Below, piece by piece: positions 8,672 through 17,809 of a DNA stretch of 37,768 nt (within the stretch, counting starts at the first letter, position 1; every line of letters starts with the position of its first letter). Under the pieces are notes generated by a model, which was not told the origin of the DNA, did not search any database, and was given only the letters and a program-made list of their open reading frames with translations. Position numbers and translations under genes: made by a program. The stretch is from Bacteroidales bacterium (GTDB lineage: Bacteria; Bacteroidota; Bacteroidia; Bacteroidales; Bacteroidaceae). The stretch lies in NCBI GenBank assembly GCA_004555245.1, contig SFIS01000052.1, positions 1-37,768 of the forward strand. Reading direction: 5' to 3'.

Positions 8672-11647
8672 ATGAACACATATATCCACCTACTGGCAGA
8701 AGACCTTCTGCGCCGCTTCGGCACAGACATGTCGCACGTCGCTGTCGTATTCCCCAACAAGCGCGCGTCGCTCTTCCTCAACCAGGAGCTTGCCCTCCTC
8801 GCCCATCAGAAATACAACGGCTCTCCGCTGTGGAGCCCCTCCTATATCACCATCAGCGACCTCTTCCGCCGCCACTCCACGCTGACTGTCGCCGATGACA
8901 TACTCCTCGTCTGCCGCCTCTACAACATCTTCAGCAGCAACACCGCATTCGGTTCAGAGACCCTCGACCATTTCTTCTCGTGGGGAACACTCCTCCTCGC
9001 CGACTTTGACGACCTCGACAAGAACATGGCTGACGCCTCAAAAGTCTTCAGCATCGTCTCTGACCTGCACGCACTCGACAACGCAGACTATCTCTCCGAG
9101 GAGCAGGTGGCGACGCTGAAACAGTTCTTCAGCGCTTTCAGCGAGAACCAGACATCACTCATGCAACAGAAGTTCCTGCAACTATGGAACCGCCTCTACG
9201 ACATCTACCGCCTGTTCAAGGAGAGCCTGCGCGCCGACGGCATAGCATACGAAGGAATGCTATATCGGGACGTTGCGACCGACAACGACATCACATTCAC
9301 CTTCGACACATACTGTTTCGTCGGATTCAACATGCTGCAGCAGGTTGAGCAACAGCTCTTTGCACGACTGAAAACGATGCAGCCGGCAGAAGGCAGCAGC
9401 CAGCCGCGCGCACTCTTCTATTGGGACTACGACAGCTACTATCTCTCGCCGCGTCATGAAGCAGGACATTTCATAAAACAATATCTCGGCATCTTCCCTG
9501 ATGCGCTGCAACAGTCTGCCGCACCTGACACGACATCAGCCGCCGCAGCACTGACCGACAATCTCGTCAGCACGAAGCGCGGCACTGCCATCACCTACGC
9601 AGCCGCCAACACGGAGACACTCCAGGCACGCTATGTCCACGACTGGCTGCTTGAAGACAACCGCTGGAAAGCCGGCGCACGCACCGCCATCGTCCTCTGC
9701 GACGAGAGCCTCCTACAGACCGTTGTACGTTCGCTGCCCCAAGAAGTGGACAAGGTGAACATCACGACCGGCTTTCCTCTCGCACAGACTCCCGGCGCCA
9801 CTCTCATCCGCCAGCTCATCGAACTGCACTTGCAAGGGCGCATCGCCGACAGCGGGACATGGCGCGTGAGATATGCCGCACCATTGCTCATGCACCCTTA
9901 CATACGCCTCATGGCACCGGAGACGGCGACTCTTCTGCAGACTCTGCAGAAAGAGCATATCACCATGCCGTCAACAGAAGACCTGTGCGTCAGCGACAAC
10001 CTGCGTCTCGTCTTCTGCGACATAGACACTATGCCGCTCGACGAAGCAGTAAACGGCATCTTGCCACAGACGGAGCAGAACTACAGGCTGTCAACCTACC
10101 TTCTGCGCATTGTCCGGCATATCGCCGCCCTGCCCCAGCTGCCGCCGTTAGACAGCGAATCGCTCTTCCGGATATATCAGATTCTGCAACGTCTGCAGAA
10201 CCTCACTGTCACCGCCCCGCTTGCCGTTGACACCGCCACTTTCCGCCGTCTGGTCATACAGATAATCTCCTCCGGCACCGTGCCGTATCACGGCGAGCCG
10301 ATAGAGGGCATACAGATAATGGGCGTGTTAGAGACACGCTGTCTCGACTTCGAACACATCCTCATCCTCTCTGCCAACGAGGGCAACATGCCGAAAGGCG
10401 TAGGCGACGCCTCTTTCGTACCGCACAGCGTCAGACAGGCCTACGGCATGACTACCGTCGAGCACAAAGTGGGCATATACTCCTATTATTTCCACCGGCT
10501 GCTGCAACGCGCCGCCGATGTCACCATAACATACAACACATCGACCCAAGGAACATCAACCGGCGAGATGTCGCGCTTCATGCTACAGCTCATGGCTGAA
10601 AGCCCTCTCAACATCCGCCGCATAACACTCTCCTGTGGCGAGACACTGCCCGAGCCCGGAGGCATGACCATAGAGAAAGACGAGACCGTGATGCTACAGC
10701 TGCGGAAGAAACTCGAAAGAGGCCTGCCCCTTGCACCTACATCGTTCGCAACGTATCTGCGCTGTCCTGCAGCCTACTACTATCAGCATGTGGCAAACCT
10801 GCGCGAGACTGACGACATCGATGCCGACGCAATAGACAACCGCCTCTTCGGAACTATCTTCCACACTGCCGCCGAAATGCTTTACAACGACATCAAGACG
10901 GGTGACAATACGCTGCACGCTGATGCCATAAGGCGTTTCATAAAGACACCGGCCCTACTCGAAAGATATGTCGATAAGGCTTTCAGGCAGGAACTCTTCC
11001 GCATAGATGACAGCCGGCGCAATGTAAAGCCTACATACAACGGCCTGCAGCTCATCAACCGCCGTGTCATACTGCGTTTCCTGAAAGACATGCTGAGCTA
11101 TGACGTGCGCCATACGCCATTCACTCTCATCGGCACAGAGCTGAAGGCATACCGTGACATTGACGTGGCTATCAACGCAAAGGCCCACAAAATCAGAATC
11201 GGAGGCATCATCGACCGCCTCGACTGCACTCTCATCGAAGGCACGCCGACCATGCGTGTCATCGACTACAAGACCGGATTCAACATACAAGGCGAGATAC
11301 CGAGCGTCGAGGACATCTTCAATCCCGACTTCATAAAGAACCACTCTGACTACTACCTGCAGACCTTCCTCTACAGCATCATTGTCAGACACTCCGAGAA
11401 GCTCAACCCGCGCCGGCTGCCCGTATCGCCACAGCTGCTCTTCGTGCAGAAGACGCACAACCCGGACTATACGCCGGTATTGCAGACTCTCCGCTCTCAT
11501 TTCCGAAATCTTCAACCCGGACATTCCCTTCACCGCACAGCCCAACGAGACCAACTGCAAATACTGCGGCTTCAGGGACTTATGCCGTCGGAGCTGAGAA
11601 AGACGCTTCCACGGACAGGGAGGACAAGCGGGAGTACGAACTGTTGA
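8672..11647 (+). CDS. addB: AddB-like PD-(D/E)xK nuclease subunit, 3' end frameshifted
   Basis: The continuous frame encodes 991 residues of an AddB-like inactivated helicase/nuclease, partner of the AddA-like protein just upstream. The N-terminus (VAVVFPNKRASLFLNQEL) matches the family. The nuclease site is GGIIDRLD then MRVIDYKTG (D865, K867). The first iron-sulphur cysteine is C698 in LRCPAAYYY. The other three cysteines (pattern C-x2-C-x5-C in NCKYCGFRDLC) are encoded in a different frame, at 11556, 11565 and 11583, with that frame ending at a TGA at 11595-11597. The family block LISEIFNPDIPF precedes them in the same frame. The reading frame therefore breaks at about 11485-11493, and residues after VLQ in the continuous ORF are out-of-frame nonsense. 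About 20 residues also seem to be missing. It is either a decayed gene or a sequence error. Confidence 0.82.
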   Translation: MNTYIHLLAEDLLRRFGTDMSHVAVVFPNKRASLFLNQELALLAHQKYNGSPLWSPSYITISDLFRRHSTLTVADDILLVCRLYNIFSSNTAFGSETLDHFFSWGTLLLADFDDLDKNMADASKVFSIVSDLHALDNADYLSEEQVATLKQFFSAFSENQTSLMQQKFLQLWNRLYDIYRLFKESLRADGIAYEGMLYRDVATDNDITFTFDTYCFVGFNMLQQVEQQLFARLKTMQPAEGSSQPRALFYWDYDSYYLSPRHEAGHFIKQYLGIFPDALQQSAAPDTTSAAAALTDNLVSTKRGTAITYAAANTETLQARYVHDWLLEDNRWKAGARTAIVLCDESLLQTVVRSLPQEVDKVNITTGFPLAQTPGATLIRQLIELHLQGRIADSGTWRVRYAAPLLMHPYIRLMAPETATLLQTLQKEHITMPSTEDLCVSDNLRLVFCDIDTMPLDEAVNGILPQTEQNYRLSTYLLRIVRHIAALPQLPPLDSESLFRIYQILQRLQNLTVTAPLAVDTATFRRLVIQIISSGTVPYHGEPIEGIQIMGVLETRCLDFEHILILSANEGNMPKGVGDASFVPHSVRQAYGMTTVEHKVGIYSYYFHRLLQRAADVTITYNTSTQGTSTGEMSRFMLQLMAESPLNIRRITLSCGETLPEPGGMTIEKDETVMLQLRKKLERGLPLAPTSFATYLRCPAAYYYQHVANLRETDDIDADAIDNRLFGTIFHTAAEMLYNDIKTGDNTLHADAIRRFIKTPALLERYVDKAFRQELFRIDDSRRNVKPTYNGLQLINRRVILRFLKDMLSYDVRHTPFTLIGTELKAYRDIDVAINAKAHKIRIGGIIDRLDCTLIEGTPTMRVIDYKTGFNIQGEIPSVEDIFNPDFIKNHSDYYLQTFLYSIIVRHSEKLNPRRLPVSPQLLFVQKTHNPDYTPVLQTLRSHFRNLQPGHSLHRTAQRDQLQILRLQGLMPSELRKTLPRTGRTSGSTNC

Positions 11648-11690
11648 GGACAGGCTCCGTCACTCAATTCACATGACAGACTTGCTGCCG

Positions 11691-13241
11691 TCAGAATTTT
11701 TCGCATCTGCAGCACCGCATAACAAAGTCGATGTCCTTGCGTTTCTCTTCCTTTGTACTGCCGTTTGCGAAGATGCTGTCATTATAGATGTCGGGGAGGA
11801 AGCCATGCTCAAGCATATAGTTGACAGCATTTGTCATGATACCGTCTGCCCATAGTATGTCTATTGCAGAAGCTTTCGCTTCGTCAGCGTCATAGTACGG
11901 ATTGGCAGGGTCTGCAATACACTCTGCGTATCCGTAGAATATCTGCAGGCAGTGTTTCGGGGTTTCTGTATCAATGTAGATAACAGGATGGTCGTCGTAG
12001 TCTTTGTCGATGAACCTCAGCGAATCGGCCGGTAAACGCAGTGTCCCGGTCAGGTAGGCCTCCAGTTCTTTTTTGTCAGCAAGGTATATCAGGCGTTTCC
12101 CCCCTGTGCGTTTGAGCATCATGTCGGCGTTGTATGTCTTTTCGCCTCGCTTCATGCTCGTCGGGTCTTCCTTACAGAAATCCTTCCATTGCCTGTCAGT
12201 AGATTCAAACGGCAGGACAATGCCGTTGATATGCCATTCGCCCATATATGAAACAAGCGACGGTATCATGAACACGTCCGTTTCTTTTGCAGACATACTG
12301 ACGACGGTGCAGAATTCCTCCGCTTCCATCTCTACCTGCCTGCCGTCGGTTCTTGTCAGCCTGACACGTTCCCCGCCGGCAGAGTTCTGCACCAGTGTCA
12401 ACAGGCTCGCCTTGTTTTCCTTCCTGTATATCCCGTAAGCCATAGTCTCAATCCCCGCCACGTCGGCTGCCAACCCGTCCATACCTTTCACGCGCATCAT
12501 GGCGGCGAGATAGTCTTTCGGGAAGAGCGCAAGCGGGCCGATTCTGTGGCTGAAACAGCATTTGGCCGTCGCATAATACGACGGCATATCATCGGGAACA
12601 TCGTCGAGGTCACCGGTTTCGCACAGGTCAAGAAACTCGTCTGAGGCTTGCAGGAAGAGTTCCTTGTTGTGCTTTACGCCATAGAGATATGAACAGAGGA
12701 AAAGCCAATCCAGTACATCACGCATCTGGAAGAAGCCTTCCGACGCACTCTCCAGCAAATCCATAATGTGCTCTTGCAGCTGGCTGTTGACGGGAGATTC
12801 TTCAAACACCTCGTTGAGAATGTCGTACGCACTGTCAGCCATCAGTCTGAGCACGGGCGAATCTGCAATGGCGACGCCCTCAATCTCTTCGACGAATACC
12901 GTCCAGAGGATAAAACATACGGCATTCCGGCTTGGCTCGTCCGGATAATAGTCTTCTTCTTCATGGAAGACGGGCACCGGATGTCCGTACATCTCCTGAC
13001 ATAGCGAAGAGAAAGCATTCCAGATGCCGCTGTCCGCCACGATATCCTCCATATAGTTTGTCAGCCTGACGGCAGCGGCACGTATCACATCTGCGGGCAG
13101 TGTCCCTTCCGGAAACGGCAGACTGGCGAATGTCTTCTGCAGACGGTTGGCAAGCTGCTGGTAGAACGTGTCGGTTGGCGACGGAATGGAGCTCGGGTGC
13201 CATTCGCTTATGTCGTTGACGACAATTTTCTTGAGTTTCAT
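11691..13241 (-). CDS. Uncharacterised Bacteroidetes protein, DUF3843-like
   Basis: A 516-residue cytoplasmic protein with no signal peptide or membrane segment. The N-terminus (MKLKKIVVNDISEWHP) and overall make-up resemble the DUF3843 family of Bacteroidetes proteins, whose function is unknown. The protein is acidic and rich in aromatic residues. The C-terminus has two adjacent cysteines (MRCCRCEKF) that could bind metal, though this is speculative. It converges on addB, leaving a 43-nt gap to that ORF's stop. It lies downstream of, and in the same direction as, the DUF4301 gene. A long palindrome between the two suggests they are transcribed separately. No catalytic motif was recognised. 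Confidence 0.6.
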   Translation of the reverse strand: MKLKKIVVNDISEWHPSSIPSPTDTFYQQLANRLQKTFASLPFPEGTLPADVIRAAAVRLTNYMEDIVADSGIWNAFSSLCQEMYGHPVPVFHEEEDYYPDEPSRNAVCFILWTVFVEEIEGVAIADSPVLRLMADSAYDILNEVFEESPVNSQLQEHIMDLLESASEGFFQMRDVLDWLFLCSYLYGVKHNKELFLQASDEFLDLCETGDLDDVPDDMPSYYATAKCCFSHRIGPLALFPKDYLAAMMRVKGMDGLAADVAGIETMAYGIYRKENKASLLTLVQNSAGGERVRLTRTDGRQVEMEAEEFCTVVSMSAKETDVFMIPSLVSYMGEWHINGIVLPFESTDRQWKDFCKEDPTSMKRGEKTYNADMMLKRTGGKRLIYLADKKELEAYLTGTLRLPADSLRFIDKDYDDHPVIYIDTETPKHCLQIFYGYAECIADPANPYYDADEAKASAIDILWADGIMTNAVNYMLEHGFLPDIYNDSIFANGSTKEEKRKDIDFVMRCCRCEKF

Positions 13242-13332
13242 TTATTGACGGTTGGTATATTTATGTTCCGCAAGCTGATAGCTGGCGAATAGTCAACGAG
13301 ATGACAAGTTTATTCTGTTCAGTTGACAAGTT

Positions 13333-13384
13333 TGACGGGTTGGCAAGCTATAAGCTTTGAGGCTTACGGCTTGTCAACCCGTCA
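13333..13384 (-). terminator. 52-nt imperfect palindrome downstream of the DUF4301 gene
   Basis: Arms TGACGGGTTGGCAAGC (13333-13348) and GCTTGTCAACCCGTCA (13369-13384) pair over 16 positions with one G-T wobble. An inner 5-bp stem TAAGC/GCTTA lies at 13351-13366. On the minus strand it lies just past the stop of the DUF4301 gene, as expected of a terminator. There is only a short T/A-rich tail, so an alternative role as a protein-binding palindrome is open. Confidence 0.5.
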
Positions 13385-13398
13385 TCCGTTTTCAACAA

Positions 13399-14919
13399 TT
13401 ATTGATGCTGCTCGCGCAGGAGGTCGTTCACTGTCTTGACAGGGTTGAATGTCCCGAGGGGCACCTCAACAAAGACAGTGTTCCAGTCAGACATGGCACC
13501 GTTCCACAGTCCCGGGAGTTCGAGAGCCTGCAGCTCTTTTCCGCCCTTCGACTTCTGCGAGATGAATCCCGTTGCGCGATCGACATACTCCGGCAGGTTG
13601 AACGCATTGCCCTTATAGTCTTTCACGGCGCATACGAGGTCAACCGGGTTGAAGTGCGTGCCGTGTGTGAAATAGTCCATGTATGTCTCGTTGCTCTTGT
13701 CTATCTGCGACGATTCGAGAATCTGTGCCGAGAATGTCCCGTCGGCGTTGTATGCGAGGAACGGACCGCCGCCCGGCTCGCCCACGTTCTTTACCATGCC
13801 TGCCACACGCATCGGGCGGTTGAGCTTCTTGCGGAGGTAGATGACAAGTTCTGCGTCCTCCAGATTCTTTATGTCCGGTTTGCGGCAGCACAGGTCATCC
13901 TGAAGGAACTTGATGATTTCGAGCAGCTTCTCATGGTCGTAGTTGCCCGAATCAAGCAGTCTGAGATAGTCAAAGGCTTTCTGCTGCAGCTTCACAAGCA
14001 GTCCTGCGATAATCTGCTTCCATTCCGTTGTCTCCGGTTTCAGACGGTCAGGCACGACGTTGTCGATGTTCTTGACAAAGATGATGTCCGCATCGATTTC
14101 GTTGAGGTTCTCTATCAGTGCGCCGTGACCTCCGGGACGGAAGAGCAGCGAGCCGTCGGCATTGCGGAACGGTGTGCCGTCGGGGTTGGCAGCCACGGTG
14201 TCGGTCGATGGCTTCTGCTCTGAGAACGAGATATCGAATGCCACGCCGTATTTCTCGGCATACACAGCCTGCTTCTCCGCCACTTTCGCCTTGAAGTGTG
14301 GCAGATGCTCGTGCGAGACAGTGAAATGAACGTACGCCTTGCCTCCTGACGCCGCATAGAGCGCGCCTTCGACAAGGTGTTCTTCCATAGGCGTGCGCGC
14401 ACCCTCGGCATAGTTGTGGAAGAGGAGCATGCCCTTCGGCAGCTGGCCGTAGTTCAGACCGTCTTCGGCAAGCATGGCACGTGCTATTGTCTTGTATGCA
14501 CCCTCGGCAATGAGTGCGGGGATGTCTTTTCCCGTCTGCTTCTCAAGCACGGCATTCAGCGCATCATAGAAAGCAAAACGTGTGATGTTGTCGAAATATT
14601 GTTTCTCGAATGCCGTAGTAGGTACATCATAGGGTGCATCGACAAAGGCAAACATATCCTTGAACATACGCGATGCCGCACCGGATGCCGGCACAAACTT
14701 CACCACGGTCTTTCCCGTCGCCTTGTATGCCTCCCATGCAGACTTGCATTCGTCTGCCTCGGAGGCTGTGGGCGAGACGATGCCTTTGCCTATGGATGCA
14801 GGCCCTTCAAGACGGAGAAAGGGGAAACCGGTTTTGAACTCGCCGAGCTGATGTTCCAGTGTCTCGACGCTGATGCCTTTCGCTGCAAGCTGCAGCAGGT
14901 CTTTTTCTGATAGTGTCAT
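13399..14919 (-). CDS. DUF4301 family protein (nucleotidyltransferase-like)
   Basis: A 506-residue protein matching DUF4301, a family almost confined to Bacteroidetes whose biochemical role is unknown. The sequence KFVPASGAASRMFKDM near residue 75 resembles the glycine-rich loop of nucleotide-sugar pyrophosphorylases. FRPGGHGALIENLNEIDADIIFVKNIDN near residue 265 resembles their sugar-binding and metal-binding region (GGHGAL, KNIDN). This suggests a diverged UDP-sugar pyrophosphorylase-like fold, which is inference. There is no signal peptide. It is divergent from the relA gene, with both promoters in the 185-nt shared spacer. The DUF4301 assignment is confident; the activity is not. Confidence 0.75.
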   Translation of the reverse strand: MTLSEKDLLQLAAKGISVETLEHQLGEFKTGFPFLRLEGPASIGKGIVSPTASEADECKSAWEAYKATGKTVVKFVPASGAASRMFKDMFAFVDAPYDVPTTAFEKQYFDNITRFAFYDALNAVLEKQTGKDIPALIAEGAYKTIARAMLAEDGLNYGQLPKGMLLFHNYAEGARTPMEEHLVEGALYAASGGKAYVHFTVSHEHLPHFKAKVAEKQAVYAEKYGVAFDISFSEQKPSTDTVAANPDGTPFRNADGSLLFRPGGHGALIENLNEIDADIIFVKNIDNVVPDRLKPETTEWKQIIAGLLVKLQQKAFDYLRLLDSGNYDHEKLLEIIKFLQDDLCCRKPDIKNLEDAELVIYLRKKLNRPMRVAGMVKNVGEPGGGPFLAYNADGTFSAQILESSQIDKSNETYMDYFTHGTHFNPVDLVCAVKDYKGNAFNLPEYVDRATGFISQKSKGGKELQALELPGLWNGAMSDWNTVFVEVPLGTFNPVKTVNDLLREQHQ

Positions 14920-14967
14920 GGCTTTTTATAGTTAGTCGGTACGTAAATGTTTTAGGTTTCGTGCCTA

Positions 14968-14975
14968 CAAAATTA
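14968..14975 (-). promoter_or_regulatory. Probable -7 element for the DUF4301 gene
   Basis: Read on the minus strand this is TAATTTTG, matching TAnnTTTG, 49 nt upstream of the start codon. The -33 box is poor (no TTTG at the expected distance). Confidence 0.45.
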
Positions 14976-15013
14976 GTTATTTTATTTTAAAGCCATATAC
15001 TTTTATGCCTGTT

Positions 15014-15047
15014 TTTGCACGAAAGACAACATTATTTTATATTTTTG
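15014..15047 (+). promoter_or_regulatory. Promoter of the RelA/SpoT homologue
   Basis: TTTG at 15014-15017 and TATTTTTG at 15040-15047 are 22 nt apart, fitting the Bacteroidetes consensus. Transcription would begin near 15054, which rules out the upstream in-frame start at 15015 and supports the ATG at 15105. Confidence 0.6.
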
Positions 15048-15104
15048 CATCGATTTTGTAATCGATTGTGTAAAAAAGCAAGGACAAAAACGAAAATACG
15101 CGCC

Positions 15105-17354
15105 ATGGACGAGAACAGGATTTTTTCAGATATCGGACACACAGAGCTGGACGCTCTGCTTGACACTCTTCAAGGGAAAACACACGATTTTATCACCTCT
15201 GACGACATGTCCCTTCTCAGAACTCTTCTTCACAATGTCACAGAAGAAGGGCAGGGGCAGCGAGACGTCTTCGGCATGAACACTGTCGTCCGCTCGCTCC
15301 GCACTGCCGCCATCGCCATAGAAGAGACTGGACTGAAACGCGACGGACTGCTCGCCATACTGCTCCATCCATGCGTCGTCAACGGAAGGACTGACACCGA
15401 AGAGGCTTCGCGACTGTTCGGCGACGGCGTGGCGCGTATCATCACAGGACTGATAAAGGTGCAGTCGCTCTACGACAAGACACCGGCGATAGGAAGCGAG
15501 AACTTCCGGAACCTGCTGCTCTCCTTCGCCGAAGACATGAGGGTGATTCTGATTATGATTGCCGACCGCGTCAGCCTCATGCGCGAGCTGAAAGACTGCC
15601 ACAACCTCCAGGCGGTGAGGAAAGCGGCAGAAGAGGCAAGCTATCTCTATGCCCCACTAGCACACAAACTGGGTCTGTACAGACTGAAGTCGGAACTTGA
15701 AGACCTCTCGCTGAAATATCTCGAACACGACGCATACTATCATATAAAGGAGAAGCTGAACGCAACGAAACAGGCACGCGACGCATACATCAGACAATTC
15801 ATCATACCGATAAAGGAGAACCTCGAGAAACAAGGGCTCTCCTTCCACATCAAAGGGCGCACAAAGTCCATACACAGTATATGGCAGAAGATGAAGAAAC
15901 AGAAATGCCCCTTCGAGGGCGTCTATGACCTCTTTGCCATACGCATCATCATCGACGCCAAGCCCGAACGCGAGAAAATCGAATGCTGGCAGGCATACTC
16001 CATCGTCACTGACATGTACCAGCCTAACCCGAAACGCCTGCGAGACTGGCTCAGCGTGCCCAAGTCCAACGGATACGAATCGCTACACATCACGGTGCTC
16101 GGACCGGAGAAGAAATGGGTGGAGGTGCAGATACGAACAGAAAGGATGGACGACATAGCCGAACACGGCCTCGCCGCACACTGGAGATACAAGGGCGTGA
16201 AAGCATCGGACAGCGGACTCGACGAATGGCTCGCGGCCATCAGGGCGGCAATGGAGGCAGGAGACGACCTCGAAGTGATGGACAACTTCAGAACATCACT
16301 GTACGAGAAAGAGATTTACGTCTTCACACCGAAAGGCGACATACAGAAACTCGCTGCCGGAGCAACGGTGCTCGACTTCGCCTTCCACATTCACTCGAAA
16401 GTGGGATGCCAGTGTACCGGAGCCAAGGTCAACGGCAAAGTGGTGAACATGAGACAGGAACTGCACTCAGGCGACCAGGTGCAAATCGTTACCTCTACAC
16501 AGCAGAAACCGAAAAGGGAATGGCTGCAGATAGCACGCACGTCAAGAGCGAGGGCTAAGATTAGGCTTGCACTCAAAGAGACCATCGTCAAGGAAATAGC
16601 GATGGTGAAAGAGATGATTGAACGAAGGCTGAAAAACCGCAAGGTGGAGTTCGACGAAGGCATCATACAACAGTTAGTGAAGAAACTGGGATACAAAGAG
16701 GTGTGGGAGTTCTACAAAAGCATCGACGAAGGCACTCTCGACGTGCAGGAGGTAATAGAGAAATACATCGTCATGCACAACCAGCGCAACGCCACACTCG
16801 CGCCTGCCACAAACACCGCAGAGGGCGAACACCGCTCGGCGGCGGAGTTCGTGCTGCGCGACGACCCGCACACAACGCCTAACACAACGTCAGGCAGCCA
16901 CCGCTCAGACGACGTGCTTGTCATCGACCAGGCACAGAAAGGCATCGACTACACACTCGCCAACTGCTGCCGGCCCATCTACGGCGACGACATCTTCGGA
17001 TTCGTCACCGTCGCAGGAGGCATAAAGATTCACCGCACAGACTGCCCTAACGCACCGGAACTGCACAAACGATTCGGATACCGCATCGTGGATGCACGAT
17101 GGAGCGGAAAGGGACAGAACCTCTACTCCATCACACTGCGCATCGTAGGCAACGACGACATCGGCATCGTTTCGAACATCACATCGATTATATCGAAAGA
17201 CGAACGTATCATGATGCGGTCGATAAACATCGACGCACACGACGGGCTCTTCTCAGGAAACCTCGTCGTGAATATCGACGACACCAGCCGCCTCGAACAG
17301 CTCATAAAAAGGCTGAAAACGGTGAAGGGCGTGAAACAGGTGACGAGAATATAA
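15105..17354 (+). CDS. RelA/SpoT family (p)ppGpp synthetase with degenerate hydrolase site
   Basis: A 749-residue long RSH protein that makes the alarmone (p)ppGpp. Domain order is degenerate HD hydrolase (about 50-200), synthetase (about 240-370), TGS (about 400-460), linker, and C-terminal ACT (about 670-749). The hydrolase motif that normally reads HDxxED is HPCVVNG at residues 88-94, and the later DRxHNM is DRVSLM (D154). The metal-binding residues are therefore largely lost. The synthetase keeps VYDLFAIRII, PKSNGYESLH (near 320-328) and QIRTERMDDIAEHGLAAHW. It should therefore be a synthetase-only, RelA-like enzyme; a second, hydrolase-competent RSH would be expected elsewhere. The start at 15105 is chosen because the promoter lies upstream of it. 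It is divergent from the DUF4301 gene and followed by tRNA-Cys. Confidence 0.87.
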   Translation: MDENRIFSDIGHTELDALLDTLQGKTHDFITSDDMSLLRTLLHNVTEEGQGQRDVFGMNTVVRSLRTAAIAIEETGLKRDGLLAILLHPCVVNGRTDTEEASRLFGDGVARIITGLIKVQSLYDKTPAIGSENFRNLLLSFAEDMRVILIMIADRVSLMRELKDCHNLQAVRKAAEEASYLYAPLAHKLGLYRLKSELEDLSLKYLEHDAYYHIKEKLNATKQARDAYIRQFIIPIKENLEKQGLSFHIKGRTKSIHSIWQKMKKQKCPFEGVYDLFAIRIIIDAKPEREKIECWQAYSIVTDMYQPNPKRLRDWLSVPKSNGYESLHITVLGPEKKWVEVQIRTERMDDIAEHGLAAHWRYKGVKASDSGLDEWLAAIRAAMEAGDDLEVMDNFRTSLYEKEIYVFTPKGDIQKLAAGATVLDFAFHIHSKVGCQCTGAKVNGKVVNMRQELHSGDQVQIVTSTQQKPKREWLQIARTSRARAKIRLALKETIVKEIAMVKEMIERRLKNRKVEFDEGIIQQLVKKLGYKEVWEFYKSIDEGTLDVQEVIEKYIVMHNQRNATLAPATNTAEGEHRSAAEFVLRDDPHTTPNTTSGSHRSDDVLVIDQAQKGIDYTLANCCRPIYGDDIFGFVTVAGGIKIHRTDCPNAPELHKRFGYRIVDARWSGKGQNLYSITLRIVGNDDIGIVSNITSIISKDERIMMRSINIDAHDGLFSGNLVVNIDDTSRLEQLIKRLKTVKGVKQVTRI

Positions 17355-17479
17355 ATGCAAGGCTGATTACATGAAACGCCTGACTGTGGCAGGCAGGCAG
17401 GAAACAGTCCAAGTCTCCCTCCGCCTGTTTTACCGCTCTGTTAATTTACCTTAAAATAAGACGGGTTTCAGACTTATCG
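17355..17479 (+). terminator. Spacer after relA with a weak terminator-like hairpin
   Basis: The spacer has a purine-side repeat of CAGG units (about 17390-17401) partly complementary to CCTCCGCCTG, which is followed by TTTTA. The pairing is imperfect, so termination here is only possible. No gene is seen. Confidence 0.25.
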
Positions 17480-17511
17480 TTTCAATATTTGCAGATTTAT
17501 TGCTAACTTTG
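17480..17511 (+). promoter_or_regulatory. Promoter of tRNA-Cys
   Basis: TAACTTTG at 17504-17511 is a full -7 match. TTTC at 17480-17483 lies 20 nt upstream at the -33 position. Transcription would start near 17518, about 36 nt before the tRNA. Confidence 0.6.
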
Positions 17512-17553
17512 CACCCGCAAATGAAAACCGCAGGGCTGATGCCCTTCCAAAAC

Positions 17554-17625
17554 GGTGCGTTGGATGAGCGGTTTAGTCTCTGGTCTGCAAAACCAGCTAG
17601 GGCGGTTCGACTCCGCCACGCACCT
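17554..17625 (+). tRNA. tRNA-Cys (anticodon GCA)
   Basis: A full cloverleaf can be drawn. The acceptor GGTGCGT pairs with ACGCACC over 7 bp. The anticodon stem CTGGT/ACCAG encloses loop CTGCAAA with anticodon GCA. The T arm GGCGG-TTCGACT-CCGCC is perfect. The D arm is short (GAT/GTC). The discriminator base is T, as in other bacterial cysteine tRNAs. CCA is not encoded. It has its own promoter upstream and a strong terminator 5 nt downstream, so it is a single-gene transcription unit. Confidence 0.95.
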
Positions 17626-17630
17626 CTACA

Positions 17631-17666
17631 AGAAGGATACGGACGATTGGCCGTATCCTTCTTTTT
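17631..17666 (+). terminator. Intrinsic terminator of tRNA-Cys
   Basis: AGAAGGATACGG (17631-17642) and CCGTATCCTTCT (17651-17662) form a perfect 12-bp stem with an 8-nt loop, followed by a T-rich run. This is the clearest rho-independent terminator in the window. Confidence 0.9.
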
Positions 17667-17763
17667 CTTTCCCCAATCCTGACATATAAACCCGCGGCAC
17701 TACTGCCCGCACCAATGACAAATTGCGATTTGTGCCCATACATTTTAAAATAACAGTGAGAAA

Positions 17764-17795
17764 GTTGCATATATCGACAAAAATATCTAACTTTG
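17764..17795 (+). promoter_or_regulatory. Promoter of pnuC
   Basis: GTTG at 17764-17767 and TAACTTTG at 17788-17795 are 20 nt apart. The predicted transcription start near 17802 leaves a leader of only about 34 nt, too short for a TPP riboswitch. Confidence 0.7.
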
Positions 17796-17809
17796 CACTC
17801 TCAAAACGA

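Noticed and set aside
15015..15104. Upstream extension of the RelA/SpoT gene to a TTG at 15015
   Set aside because: The -7 element at 15040-15047 places the transcription start downstream of it, and the added residues do not resemble RSH N-termini.
17488..17511. TTTG at 17488 as the -33 box of tRNA-Cys
   Set aside because: The spacing to the -7 element is only 12 nt; the TTTC at 17480 has the proper 20-nt spacing.
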